Shown: positions 1 to 8,673, counted from the stretch's first letter. The stretch: 25,213 nt of DNA from a virus (IMGVR_UViG_3300021197_000925:1-25213), one strand, 5' to 3'. The notes: generated by a model from the sequence alone, not told the origin. Program-made: numbers and translations.

Positions 1-25
1 TATTATTGGTAATATGGAGATTTTA

Positions 26-2257
26 TTATGCTATGTTGGCCAGCGTCTTGATTCTGTCCAGTTCCGTGTTGATCGCTTCTGCTTCCGCTTGTGCTTCTGC
101 TGGAACTTCCATTTCTTCTTCTGAGAAGAACTCTTCAGGTTGTAAGCCTGCCATCTCTATGGCATCCTTCAGTGTGTACTCGTCGTCACCTACTTTGAAC
201 TTGTCGCCTGCTTTCATGCCTGCCGCCTTGGCCTTCTGTACCGCCTGTGCGAATTGATTGCCTTCAGTCTTGTCAGTATATTTTTCATCGCCTGCCTGCA
301 TTCTCTTGTAAGCAGTTGTGTTCATCATCTTGTCTGCTTTGGTTACATCAAGTTTTGTAGCGTTCTCTTTGTCTTTTTTTTCTATTTCTTTATCTCTTGG
401 GTACTCTCCCATTTTAGCATACTCGTTTACAGTCTCGTCAACCCATGATTCAAATGCTTCTGTTTCTTTTGCTTTGCCTTTGATGTCTTTCTTGGGACTG
501 AAATCTGCTGGATCCATTCTCACTTGATCCGTGTATCCTGGCTCTGATTGCATTTTCTTGTAGTCGTCAATGTATCTCTTCGCCAACTGTACTGCGATCT
601 TCTTGTTCTTGATGTAGTCTGGTGTCGCTTTGAATGTTGCTGAATTCTCCTGTTCCATTTCATCTGCAACCCTACTAGCGAAGTTCGCCACCCTATCTTC
701 TTCACCTGTTTTAGTCAACAGTCTAGATGCTATGTCTGACAGTATTGAACTCAACATCGTGTTCTTGTTTGTGAATTTCGTAACTTTCAACATCTTGTCT
801 GCTGAATCGTCTTTCCTCAATACCAATTTTTGATCAGGATCATTTAAGAAACTCTGTACTACCGCTCCGTGATCTACTGGTGCTTGTACAGGTGCGTCAA
901 TTGGTTCTGCATCTGGCTCTAGTTCGTTAACTTGATCCTCTTTTTTGCCTTTTAGTTGTTCTATCATGTCGTCGAATGTCATTTCTCCGTCTTTATTTTC
1001 TTTTGCCTTTTGGATTATTTCCATTGCTCTGTCAACATGCTCTTCACCTACTTCATCTGTTACAAAATCTGCAATTCTTTTCAGAACTTCTTGTTCTGAA
1101 TTATTAATCAACATATTTTCTAATGTACCAAGTATTTCGTATTCTATTTGTATATATTTTAAACTTCCACCCTTGCCATAAGTGATAACGTCACTTGCTT
1201 TTGGTTTTAAATCTTTTAAGTCTAATTCGTTAACTTGTTCTTCTTCTTTAGGTGCGTTTTCTAATTCACTCATTATTCTGTTTATGATTGGTAATGCATC
1301 TTCAACTCTGCTGTCTAGGTTAGTCATTGTGAACTTCTCTCTCATTTTGTTTACAGTTTCGTCGTCCAGTATCTGTTCTTCTGATGTTTTGAAATCTTTA
1401 CTTGCGTTCTCGTAGTGTGCTTGGTTAGAAAGGTTCTTCATGTAACCTCTCAGGTTCTCTAGTTTCAATTTTGTCTGTTCAATGATGTCACCTGCGTTGT
1501 CGTTCAACTGATCTTTGTTGGTAACATATCTTGAGAATGAATTTAATTTTGCTATGTCTTCTGATGTTCTAACAATGTGTTCGCCAAATTCATCATGTGG
1601 TCTTCCACCATTTGACACGTGTCTCATCATTGCTCTCGCACCTGCTAAATGCGTCAAAGGATACTTGAATCTCTCACCGTCTTCGTTTTCGATGTATAGT
1701 GATTGTATCTGTCTTGATCTTGCACCCGGCACAGTCTCGTCAACTTTGCCTTTGTGTCTGATTATCAATTTTGTTTTGTTTAGGTTCTCGTACGAACGTT
1801 TTGAAGTGCCTGTTAGGCCTTCTGTTACACCTGCTAGTTTAGTAATTCTTGCTAGTTCTTCTGACATTTCATCAGTATTTACCGTTTTGTTCGTATCTGC
1901 AAGATTTTCATAGTCCTGCTTTGTTAGGTTGTTTTTGGTTATATCCCTAACGTCAAATCTCATTTGATGCTCCACTGCGAAGTCTTTCAACTCCTTGAGG
2001 AACGCATACCACTCGTCCCTGCTGTCCTCGTCAATCTTGCTGACCAGATCCCTGTTGTAGTACACTTTCATGTTCTCACCGTCTGCCAGGCTTATGCTCA
2101 CGCTACCAAACGTGTCTGAGTCTTCCTGGAATTCAAACTCAAAGAACACCGCACTGCTTGGATCGGCAGTAGCGGCACCGTTCTCATCACCTAGTCTGAT
2201 GTTTGAGAATTGCGATCTTATCTTGTTGAATAAATCTTCGGAGTTTTTAGGGTTCAT
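26..2257 (-). CDS. Large conserved-type phage protein of unknown function (743 aa)
   Basis: I cannot assign a function. The protein is acidic, highly charged and without signal peptide or membrane segment. Residues about 35-115 form a compact-looking N-terminal domain (FFEFEF, EWYAFLKELKDF, FDVRDITKNNL) of a kind I recall in large marine T4-like phage proteins. The middle has an ITKLAGV motif near residue 140. QVNEL occurs twice, near 342 and 442. Residues 426-440 read MTFDDMIEQLKGKKE, which is repeated exactly in the 473-aa protein on the other side of gp17. The C-terminal third is lysine- and glutamate-rich. It lies directly downstream of gp17. The ATG at 2257 is preceded by AATAAATA six nt upstream and has no Shine-Dalgarno, and the box overlaps the gp17 stop codon. 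A virion or head-associated role is only inferred from position. Confidence 0.85.
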   Translation of the reverse strand: MNPKNSEDLFNKIRSQFSNIRLGDENGAATADPSSAVFFEFEFQEDSDTFGSVSISLADGENMKVYYNRDLVSKIDEDSRDEWYAFLKELKDFAVEHQMRFDVRDITKNNLTKQDYENLADTNKTVNTDEMSEELARITKLAGVTEGLTGTSKRSYENLNKTKLIIRHKGKVDETVPGARSRQIQSLYIENEDGERFKYPLTHLAGARAMMRHVSNGGRPHDEFGEHIVRTSEDIAKLNSFSRYVTNKDQLNDNAGDIIEQTKLKLENLRGYMKNLSNQAHYENASKDFKTSEEQILDDETVNKMREKFTMTNLDSRVEDALPIINRIMSELENAPKEEEQVNELDLKDLKPKASDVITYGKGGSLKYIQIEYEILGTLENMLINNSEQEVLKRIADFVTDEVGEEHVDRAMEIIQKAKENKDGEMTFDDMIEQLKGKKEDQVNELEPDAEPIDAPVQAPVDHGAVVQSFLNDPDQKLVLRKDDSADKMLKVTKFTNKNTMLSSILSDIASRLLTKTGEEDRVANFASRVADEMEQENSATFKATPDYIKNKKIAVQLAKRYIDDYKKMQSEPGYTDQVRMDPADFSPKKDIKGKAKETEAFESWVDETVNEYAKMGEYPRDKEIEKKDKENATKLDVTKADKMMNTTAYKRMQAGDEKYTDKTEGNQFAQAVQKAKAAGMKAGDKFKVGDDEYTLKDAIEMAGLQPEEFFSEEEMEVPAEAQAEAEAINTELDRIKTLANIA

Positions 2258-2263
2258 ATAGTG

Positions 2264-2271
2264 TATTTATT
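2264..2271 (-). promoter_or_regulatory. Late-promoter-like box before the 743-aa gene
   Basis: AATAAATA, then a 6-nt spacer (CACTAT), then ATG. It overlaps the gp17 stop codon. The match is to the T4 late promoter TATAAATA; the transcript would start at or within a few nt of the ATG. Confidence 0.55.
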
Positions 2272-3862
2272 ATCCTGTGAACGATCCAAATATGGGCATT
2301 GGTGTTATCTCACTGGTCCTGTCAGTCCATTTTTCAAATATCTTAGGGTCAAAATCCGCCAACACTTTCATCATACGAGTCATTAATAAACACGAGCTGA
2401 CTAGGTCATCATGCTGTCCCGGTTTTGCTTTGAAACTCATGCCACTGGCCACAAAGTCCTTTAACTCTGATATAAGCAGTTGTGAATTGATCTTCATCTT
2501 GTTGTTCTCCACAAGTTCTTTGAATTTTGTACAAGCATCGATCTTGTGTTTTGCTGTGGTGTTGAATCCTCTCCTAAACTTACGCCTGTGTCCTTTCCTT
2601 ATTGGCTCTGACAGGAACATGCCCATTATGTTTTCTTCACCTATGTCCATCACTCTTAACAGGGCGGCCTCGCCTAGCGAGTTATTCTCCATGGAGTAGA
2701 ATATCTGTGGTGTAGCAGATGCATCTTTCTCCATGATTGCTTCATGTAGATGTTTTGTAATACTTTGCAGGATTCTTACCTGTTGATTCATTGGCGTTGT
2801 GTTGTGATGCCATTCTCCCACTTGCTCAAATGTGGGCAACTCAAAAACTTGTATTGCGGCGTAGTCACCGCCCGTTCCCATACTAGGATCTAAAGATACC
2901 ATGTAGGTCATTCCTGGTGTTGGACGTTTGAACCAACGCACCTGTCCTGTCGTCTCTACAGGGGCCGCGGCCTCCATGTCTGCCAAATGTATACTGTCTA
3001 TGAGTGTTTCATCAAAGATCAAGAATTCACATTCGTGTTCCCTTCTGAATCTCTCATCACCGATCCTGGCCTTTTCCGCTTCGGCCCACTCTTCGTTCCT
3101 GTCTGGGTGTTCTGACCAGTGTGCCTTCATGGCGTAGAACCCATTGGTTCCTATCAGTTTGTCATTGCCATACTCGTCGAATCTCTTGTTTGCTTCCTTC
3201 CAGATCAATGCGAACTGGTCTTCGTCACTGTTGGGTGTGCTTGTGATCATGCACTTACCACCTGTACTCAATGTTGGAGACAGTGATGTCCAGAACTCTT
3301 TGGCCTTCTCCGGTGGTTGCACGAATGCGAACTCATCACAATAGATTAGCGTAAGTGACATACCCCGTCCTGTGTTCTCTGTTGTTGTGGTCGCCATTAT
3401 CTTTGATCCGTTGTCGAATTCTATACTGTTCCTGTTGTACTGTGTGACACCTGCCTTGATCCAACTGGGCAACATCTCATAGGCATAACGCACCCTTGAC
3501 ATGATGTCTGATGCTCCTGCGTATTTGTGTGCCGCGATTAGTATCTGTGAATCTGGTCTGAACATTGCATACCATATTAGGAAGCCAGAGGCACAAGTGG
3601 TCTTGCCCGTCTGCCTAGGTAACATGGCGATCGAGAATCTGTGATCGTTATAACTGTTGATCAGTCTCTCTTGGTATGGGAACGGTTGGAATGGCATTGA
3701 TCCTTTGACCGGGTGCTGTATCTTCATGAATGTTTTCATAAAGAACAATGGTCCGGTTTTGGTATCCATGCATTTCTCAAGTTGTTCTACTTGTGTCTTG
3801 CTGTATTTGTGTTTCTTGTGCGCCTTCTTTATTTGGTCGCTATCTAATGATACATACGCCAT
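2270..3862 (-). CDS. 17: Terminase large subunit, T4 gp17-like (530 aa)
   Basis: This is the ATPase-nuclease motor that packages DNA into proheads and cuts the concatemer. The ATPase domain shows Walker A LPRQTGKTT at residues 81-89, Walker B LTLIYCDEF at about 171-179 with D176 and E177 as the acid pair, and a coupling motif TSTP at about 207-210. The nuclease domain begins near residue 318; MVSLDPSMGTGGDYA supplies D325 and D333 of the RNase H-like acidic cluster. The length is slightly shorter than T4 gp17 (610 aa). In T4, gp16 and gp17 are adjacent; here two unknown genes (198 and 473 aa) lie between them. The start ATG at 3862 has TTAAATA seven nt upstream and no Shine-Dalgarno. No motif residue appears lost, so the enzyme should be active. 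Confidence 0.97.
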   Translation of the reverse strand: MAYVSLDSDQIKKAHKKHKYSKTQVEQLEKCMDTKTGPLFFMKTFMKIQHPVKGSMPFQPFPYQERLINSYNDHRFSIAMLPRQTGKTTCASGFLIWYAMFRPDSQILIAAHKYAGASDIMSRVRYAYEMLPSWIKAGVTQYNRNSIEFDNGSKIMATTTTENTGRGMSLTLIYCDEFAFVQPPEKAKEFWTSLSPTLSTGGKCMITSTPNSDEDQFALIWKEANKRFDEYGNDKLIGTNGFYAMKAHWSEHPDRNEEWAEAEKARIGDERFRREHECEFLIFDETLIDSIHLADMEAAAPVETTGQVRWFKRPTPGMTYMVSLDPSMGTGGDYAAIQVFELPTFEQVGEWHHNTTPMNQQVRILQSITKHLHEAIMEKDASATPQIFYSMENNSLGEAALLRVMDIGEENIMGMFLSEPIRKGHRRKFRRGFNTTAKHKIDACTKFKELVENNKMKINSQLLISELKDFVASGMSFKAKPGQHDDLVSSCLLMTRMMKVLADFDPKIFEKWTDRTSEITPMPIFGSFTG

Positions 3863-3869
3863 AGTGTAG

Positions 3870-3876
3870 TATTTAA
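3870..3876 (-). promoter_or_regulatory. Late-promoter-like box before gp17
   Basis: TTAAATA, a 7-nt spacer (CTACACT), then ATG, in the short gap between the 473-aa gene and gp17. There is no Shine-Dalgarno. Confidence 0.5.
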
Positions 3877-3901
3877 CGCTGTAATGTTGCTTTGAAAAGT
3901 A

Positions 3902-5323
3902 TTACTTTGCTTCTTTGTCTTTGATGGCTTTTTTCATTGGTTCTTTTTTATCGCCATCTTTGTCCATGTCTAAGAAGTCAGGTTTTGCCGCTTCTTGATA
4001 TGCAGTTTTGAAACTTTCGTACTGTGTTCTAAGACTGTTAGCCAACTCTTCTTCAGTTATCTTGTCTTCCGCCGCCATTGGATTGTCGCCTGGAGAAACT
4101 CTTGGATGAGTTTGCTTTTGTCTGTTCAACCCACCTGAATGTTTGTTTACCAAACTGTCTATGTCTTGTACTTTTTCTTCAGGTTCGTTTGCAAACGTTT
4201 CTTCTTTTTGCTCGTCTTCTGGATTCTTGATTATGTCTCTCATTCTAGCCATGTCCATTGAACCTGCCGCATCGTCTGTATCCATTTGCTTGTTCATTGC
4301 ACCTGGATCCATGTCTGATCCATGTTCTGGCTCTTGACTGATCATGTCTTGGTCTACTTGTTGCACACCTGCTAGTTTCAATATCTGCATCATCATTGAT
4401 GCTTCCTGTGGACTGTCTGCTGAAATTTGTATTGCTTCTTTCACAGTTTCTTTTTTGCCTTTTAGTTGTTCTATCATGTCATCGAATGTCATGTCGTCTT
4501 TGTTGTTCTTCAATGCGTCAACCACTATTGCTGATGTACGTTTTGCCAATTCATCTCTCTCCTGACTTCCACTGTACCCAATTTCGTCCCAAGTCCACTC
4601 ATAAATCATGTGCATCACTTCGTCATCAGTCTTGCCCCACATCTGCGTGTGTTCTTTCCAGAAGTCTGTGATATCATAATAGCCTGTGACGTTGCTTGGT
4701 TGCATATTTTTCATCGCTTTTTCAATTCGGTCATCTTCTGCATCTTCTTTCAAGCCTGCCTTCTGAAGCATATTTCTGATGCTGTTAAGTTTTTGTTCTA
4801 ATTCTGCGTTGCCCGGTAAAATTCTATGTAATTCGTCCATCAAGCCATTTGATATCGGTGACATCTCCATGGCGGCGTTGATTTCTGCGTCTTCCCAGTC
4901 CTCTTGTTTCTTTCCAAGTTTTCTCTCTGCGGCCTGTAGTTCACCAACTTCAAATGTCATTTGTGTGATGCCCAGATCAAATGCAAAATCATATAGTGCC
5001 TCGATCAGGTTGTCGTTTTCTAGATTCTTGTACTGTGAGTATTTTTTGGCCCATTGCATTATGTCATCGCTTGTGTCTTCCTGCACTGCTGATTCCTCTG
5101 TTCCATTTATGCTGTCCCAAAAACCTGCTAGGCTCTCACCGTGCTTCTTGATGAATTCTTCTCTTGAAAGTTTCTCTGCCTCGTCGTGTAGGTAGTCTTT
5201 CATGCCACCCTCTGTGACTGCTTTTGGATTTGTTCTCTCAACGTTGTCCACTGCGTCTTTCACCAATTCAGGTTTTGATTCTGCTATTTCTCTTAATTTT
5301 GTTAATACGTCGATCATTTCCAT
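3902..5323 (-). CDS. Acidic phage protein of unknown function with DxDxDGD loop (473 aa)
   Basis: I do not recognise a function. The protein is acidic, predicted soluble and rich in helix-forming residues. Residues 278-292 carry MTFDDMIEQLKGKKE, identical to residues 426-440 of the 743-aa protein beyond gp17. Related LAG motifs occur (LQKAGL near 186-191 and ILKLAGV near 315). Asp/Met-rich low complexity follows around 325-370. The C-terminus has LDMDKDGDKKEPM (about 451-463), an EF-hand or dockerin-like DxDxDG calcium loop with Met instead of Glu at loop position 12. The gene begins two nt after the stop of the 198-aa gene. GAAGGAAAG upstream of ATG 5323 is a reasonable ribosome-binding site; a second in-frame ATG two codons later is possible. 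It lies between gp16 and gp17, so a packaging or head role is possible but unproven. Confidence 0.85.
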   Translation of the reverse strand: MEMIDVLTKLREIAESKPELVKDAVDNVERTNPKAVTEGGMKDYLHDEAEKLSREEFIKKHGESLAGFWDSINGTEESAVQEDTSDDIMQWAKKYSQYKNLENDNLIEALYDFAFDLGITQMTFEVGELQAAERKLGKKQEDWEDAEINAAMEMSPISNGLMDELHRILPGNAELEQKLNSIRNMLQKAGLKEDAEDDRIEKAMKNMQPSNVTGYYDITDFWKEHTQMWGKTDDEVMHMIYEWTWDEIGYSGSQERDELAKRTSAIVVDALKNNKDDMTFDDMIEQLKGKKETVKEAIQISADSPQEASMMMQILKLAGVQQVDQDMISQEPEHGSDMDPGAMNKQMDTDDAAGSMDMARMRDIIKNPEDEQKEETFANEPEEKVQDIDSLVNKHSGGLNRQKQTHPRVSPGDNPMAAEDKITEEELANSLRTQYESFKTAYQEAAKPDFLDMDKDGDKKEPMKKAIKDKEAK

Positions 5324-5325
5324 AA

Positions 5326-5922
5326 CTATTTCTTTCCTTCTATTGGGTGTGCTTTTGTGATTTTTGAGAACGGACTTGGTGTTCCTACTTCTTCTTTGCT
5401 CATTATGTTTTCTTTTTCTTTTGGAGCGTCCTTGTTTACTTCTCTGTCTTTTAATAATTCTTTCAGTAATCCCATGTTTGCTTTTGTAGAATGGAAATCC
5501 TCTGCATTCACTTTAGGTGCATCCTTGTACTCGATGTCTAGTAATTTGTTTGCGTATTCTGATTTCTTAGCAACCTGCATTTCATCTTGATATTGTTCTG
5601 TAGGTTCGCCTGGTTTTCTCACAACTATGTGTGTTGCTGGAATCCTTAACAAGTCTGAAAGGTATTCATGCATCACTCTCGGTGATTCTGGGTAGTTTGT
5701 CGTAACATCAAAGATGGTCACTTGCTCATTGCTTAAGGCAGGAAAATCAAGTGGTAGCGTCATGATAGGTGTAGTCTTACCTGCTGACATGCTGGCAAGA
5801 TCGAATTTTTGCAGTGCTGTTTCCAAAGCATTCATATCAATGTCTTTCTTTGCCCCTGCGATCTTTATTTTGTAGTCATATGACTTTGTTGATTCTGTTA
5901 GGTAGTCTTTGAATGTGCTCAT
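5326..5922 (-). CDS. Conserved-type phage protein of unknown function (198 aa)
   Basis: The N-terminus MSTFKDYLTES resembles the opening seen in many marine T4-like phage proteins (from memory). Residues about 15-125 look like one alpha/beta domain with alternating strands (YDYKIKIAGAKK, VTIFDVTTNYPE, ATHIVVRKPGE). The C-terminal third is charged and probably disordered. An in-frame TTG two codons upstream (5928) is also open. I prefer ATG at 5922 because CTAAATA sits six nt before it, as at other starts in this window. The gp16 stop codon is part of that box. No catalytic motif is visible. It lies between the small terminase and the 473-aa gene in the same transcription direction. Confidence 0.8.
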   Translation of the reverse strand: MSTFKDYLTESTKSYDYKIKIAGAKKDIDMNALETALQKFDLASMSAGKTTPIMTLPLDFPALSNEQVTIFDVTTNYPESPRVMHEYLSDLLRIPATHIVVRKPGEPTEQYQDEMQVAKKSEYANKLLDIEYKDAPKVNAEDFHSTKANMGLLKELLKDREVNKDAPKEKENIMSKEEVGTPSPFSKITKAHPIEGKK

Positions 5923-5928
5923 ATGCAA

Positions 5929-5935
5929 TATTTAG
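5929..5935 (-). promoter_or_regulatory. Late-promoter-like box before the 198-aa gene
   Basis: CTAAATA, spacer TTGCAT (6 nt), then ATG 5922. It overlaps the stop codon of gp16. There is no Shine-Dalgarno. Confidence 0.45.
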
Positions 5936-6459
5936 TCTTTCTTAAGCAGTTTCTTCATTAATTCGTTACGGTCAGATATGACGAATCCGTCGCTTTCTTC
6001 CACTGGCCCACCGTCCTTGTTGCCCTGATCCAACTTCTGCTTTTTAAGTTGTAATTCTATCATTTTAAGTTTCTTGTCGATCTTGCCACTTTTGGCGTCT
6101 ATGGCGTTACGTAGGAAGTTGCCCGCAACCTCGAATATCCTTCCAGAATATCGTGAGTCAACATTCATGCCCAAATCCATCAAATTCTTGTAACTTTCTT
6201 CCGCTTCTATGGCCAATTTGTCTAACTCGAGGTCTGACAGTTCACCCAGTCCTTTTACCTGTGGCAGGGCCGCCGCTACTTTGTCAAATTCTGCATAACT
6301 TTTCTGTAAATTCTTCTGTGTCTGTGGATCCAGGTTCTTAGCAGATGCATGTTGTCCATTGGATTCCTTGATCTTCTTGTCTTTTTCCTTCTTGTCTACC
6401 TCTTTGAATGCCTCTTTGACATTTGGTAAATTAAGGATGTCTTCTAATTTCTTTGTCAT
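5932..6459 (-). CDS. 16: Terminase small subunit, T4 gp16-like (175 aa)
   Basis: This is the DNA-recognition partner of the large terminase. The first 60 residues are charged and probably flexible. The central helical region (about 68-140) contains LGMNVDSRYSGRIFEVAG followed by AIDAKSGKIDKKLKMIELQL. That matches the helical hairpin core of gp16 proteins, where T4 has a comparable segment from AKIFLETA to the end of the oligomerisation coiled coil. The length is close to T4 gp16 (164 aa). The assignment rests on this core and on location between gp4 and gp17; no sequence search was run. The start ATG at 6459 has GTAAATA five nt upstream, overlapping the gp4 stop codon, and no Shine-Dalgarno. 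Confidence 0.8.
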   Translation of the reverse strand: MTKKLEDILNLPNVKEAFKEVDKKEKDKKIKESNGQHASAKNLDPQTQKNLQKSYAEFDKVAAALPQVKGLGELSDLELDKLAIEAEESYKNLMDLGMNVDSRYSGRIFEVAGNFLRNAIDAKSGKIDKKLKMIELQLKKQKLDQGNKDGGPVEESDGFVISDRNELMKKLLKKD

Positions 6460-6464
6460 TGCTA

Positions 6465-6471
6465 TATTTAC
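6465..6471 (-). promoter_or_regulatory. Late-promoter-like box before gp16
   Basis: GTAAATA, spacer TAGCA (5 nt), then ATG 6459. It overlaps the last codons of gp4. No Shine-Dalgarno is present. Confidence 0.45.
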
Positions 6472-6908
6472 TTACGTTTGCCGTTGTGAAACAACTGTTC
6501 TTCTGACACTACCCTAAATCTTATTTTTCTCTGCTTGGCGTATGCATTGGCGGCCTCCCACTTGGCCATGTTTATTACAACTTGTTTCTTCTTGGCCATG
6601 CTCTTGCCTGCGGCCTCCATTGACGTTTGGCTCATAGGTTTGACCTCAACCATCTCGGCGTGTTTGCGACCTTGCTTGTCTTGGTACACTATGAAGAAGT
6701 CAGGCACGTACACAGTGTACTTCCCTGTGAACGGATGTCTATAAGGAATCTTTATTGACTCACTGGCCCACTGGTATACGTTTGGATGTTCATCACATAA
6801 TCTCATAAATGAGTGTTCCCAACTTGATCTGTAGGTTGGTGTTTTTGTGCCAACATATTTCTCTTGATTCTTTGGAAAGAACTTGCCCCTAGCAAATCTT
6901 GGTAACAT
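6468..6908 (-). CDS. 4: Head completion protein, T4 gp4 (gp50) like (146 aa)
   Basis: In T4 this minor protein acts on DNA-filled heads before tail joining. The landmarks line up with T4 gp4: YVGTKTPTYRSSWEHSF (about 18-34), IPYRHP, YVPDFFIVY near 67-75, MVEVKP near 86-91, then a helical region and KIRFRVVSEE. The order WE, PDF, E.KP is that of a PD-(D/E)XK or TnsA-like nuclease fold, with D, E and K retained (PDF, EVK), so nuclease activity is plausible. The length equals the family norm (about 150 aa). The start overlaps the upstream 125-aa gene by one nt (TAATG), indicating translational coupling; I see no Shine-Dalgarno. Confidence 0.9.
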   Translation of the reverse strand: MLPRFARGKFFPKNQEKYVGTKTPTYRSSWEHSFMRLCDEHPNVYQWASESIKIPYRHPFTGKYTVYVPDFFIVYQDKQGRKHAEMVEVKPMSQTSMEAAGKSMAKKKQVVINMAKWEAANAYAKQRKIRFRVVSEEQLFHNGKRK

Positions 6909-7285
6909 TAGTCTATGATATTTCTAGATACAGTTTCTTTAGTATCTAGTGTTTTTCTCACACCCAACCTACTTGACTTGTATCTGTTGGCGTTTAATAT
7001 TATGGTCATCAGTTCAGACAACAAAGCCGGTGTGGAGTATGTCAATTGGTCTAATATCTGCTGTGGTTTGATGTTGTCTATTTTGGCCTGTGTTAGAATT
7101 GCATATGCAACGGCCTCCGCCGCTGTCCTAGAGAAATTACGTTTGACGAAGAACGCTATGGTGCTGTCATACTCTCCTATGTTGAATTGATACTCTGTTT
7201 CAAAAGGGACCGTGGTCAGTTTGTCTATAGTTTTCTGTAACTCGTCTTTGTCCTTTGGTGGTAGATTCGTATAAAATTCAGCCAT
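6908..7285 (-). CDS. Small phage protein of unknown function, probable virion or assembly protein (125 aa)
   Basis: I cannot name it. It is predicted mostly helical after residue 30, with FFVKRNFSRTAAEAVAYA (about 46-63), an ILDQL helix and the segment ILNANRYKSSRLGVR (about 96-110). That last segment resembles a C-terminal motif I recall from small marine T4-like phage proteins. There is no membrane or signal segment. Both ends overlap neighbours by one nt as TAATG: it starts in the stop codon of the tube-fold gene and its own stop overlaps the gp4 start. The three genes are therefore likely translationally coupled and expressed in fixed ratio, suggesting a structural or assembly role. Confidence 0.85.
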   Translation of the reverse strand: MAEFYTNLPPKDKDELQKTIDKLTTVPFETEYQFNIGEYDSTIAFFVKRNFSRTAAEAVAYAILTQAKIDNIKPQQILDQLTYSTPALLSELMTIILNANRYKSSRLGVRKTLDTKETVSRNIID

Positions 7286-8673
7286 TATATCGTCGCTTTC
7301 TCTACTGCTATTTCAACATCTTGTGTTGCTCTAGAAATTTTTATGTATCCTTCTGTGACCAGTTTCCTTACATCTGTTATTGCTTTACTAGTATACACGC
7401 CCTTTATGTTGTCTGCCGAACCTTCGTATTCTATGTTTGACTGGGCAACTGTCAGTCCTTTACGAGAACCTATGTCTTTGTAGTATAATCCAGCCGCTAT
7501 CTCATCTCGGACACTTTCATCATTAGATACTAGATCGAATGATTCGTTTATACCAAGGAAGTTAACAGTATCCACAGTAGCGTTTGTTATAACTGTGTTA
7601 TTTGCTTTATTCTTATTGTCTGCTGTGCCCCTTGCCGAAGCAAGTGCAGTTAACCCCACTACCGCCGCACCCACACTGAACTGTGCTACGGGATTGGTTA
7701 TTGATCCTGCCTGCTTGCCAATTTCCAATATGGAGTTTTTGGCTATACCTTTAAGTTCTTGCTTGACATCTGACTTCTTGATCTTCTTGGCATTGTTGTA
7801 AGTGTTAGATGCCGATAATATGGCACCTAAGATGTTTCCTGATTGCACGTTTCTGATCACCGAACCCACACCGTCCACGACACCACCTGGACCGAATATG
7901 CTGTTGGTACCGCCACCTAACACAGTAAGTGGACTAGGAGAGTTGTCATAGTTGATTGTAGCGAAACCAGGAACGTTGTTCTTGTTGATTATGCCTGATT
8001 TGTAAATCACGGTCTCGTACAGGATCTGCATGGTGTTGCTCATCACACCCGTACCGTCCGCCTGGTCCAGGTTGTCGTGTGAGAATGATCCTATCACAGG
8101 ATTGACAAGGGTCATTGAAGTGAAACGTTTCTTGTGTAGCACGAAAATCTCTATGCCCTTGAGGTATGGTTTACTTCTCTGTCTCGGTGTGTCCATACCA
8201 AACTTGGTCGTCTGTCTCGCATCACCATAGGCATAATAGTCATCCTTGGTGGCGGATATGGTCTGGTCACTGTTTATGCCTACAGAATCTGCTATGTGGT
8301 ATTCGTAGTACTTCTTCCAGAATGCGTTCACAGTGTCTGCGTGGTCATCATGGAATGTGATGTTAACAGGATCGTACGCAATCCTTGTGGCGTTGTACAT
8401 CTTCTTGTTGTATTGTGTCTTCTCCTCGTAGCTCATGTCGTACTTGGGCAGGTCACACTGTTTGACCAACATGTTCAGTTGGTATCTCTCACTTGCGTTG
8501 AATCCCCCTTGGAACAAGGTTTCATCGGTGTTGAACACCACGTGGAACAGGAATTTCTGTTTGGGCATCAACTTGTAATTGTCGTCTATGTACAATCTCG
8601 ATGCGTGTTGGTAGTCTTTCATACCCGGTAGTCCGTCCTGGAAACCTTTAAGGAAGTTGTTGATGCTTGGCAT
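7285..8673 (-). CDS. Tail-tube-fold virion structural protein, gp54/gp48-like candidate (462 aa)
   Basis: The N-terminal half (about 30-235) looks like the gp19-type tube fold used by T4 gp19, gp3, gp48 and gp54: FLFHVVFN, then VKQCDLPKYDM, YDPVNITFHDD, FWKKYYEYH and a strand-rich end. The C-terminal half is Gly/Ala/Ser-rich (VLGGGTNSIFGPGG, VAQFSVGAAVVGLTA) and may be extended or inserted into the baseplate hub. This is most like a tail tube initiator or cap, but I cannot tell gp54 from gp48 or gp3. An in-frame GTG at 8691 would add six residues. I prefer ATG 8673 because CATAAATA ends five nt before it. The gene lies downstream of gp19 and its terminator. Confidence 0.75.
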   Translation of the reverse strand: MPSINNFLKGFQDGLPGMKDYQHASRLYIDDNYKLMPKQKFLFHVVFNTDETLFQGGFNASERYQLNMLVKQCDLPKYDMSYEEKTQYNKKMYNATRIAYDPVNITFHDDHADTVNAFWKKYYEYHIADSVGINSDQTISATKDDYYAYGDARQTTKFGMDTPRQRSKPYLKGIEIFVLHKKRFTSMTLVNPVIGSFSHDNLDQADGTGVMSNTMQILYETVIYKSGIINKNNVPGFATINYDNSPSPLTVLGGGTNSIFGPGGVVDGVGSVIRNVQSGNILGAILSASNTYNNAKKIKKSDVKQELKGIAKNSILEIGKQAGSITNPVAQFSVGAAVVGLTALASARGTADNKNKANNTVITNATVDTVNFLGINESFDLVSNDESVRDEIAAGLYYKDIGSRKGLTVAQSNIEYEGSADNIKGVYTSKAITDVRKLVTEGYIKISRATQDVEIAVEKATI

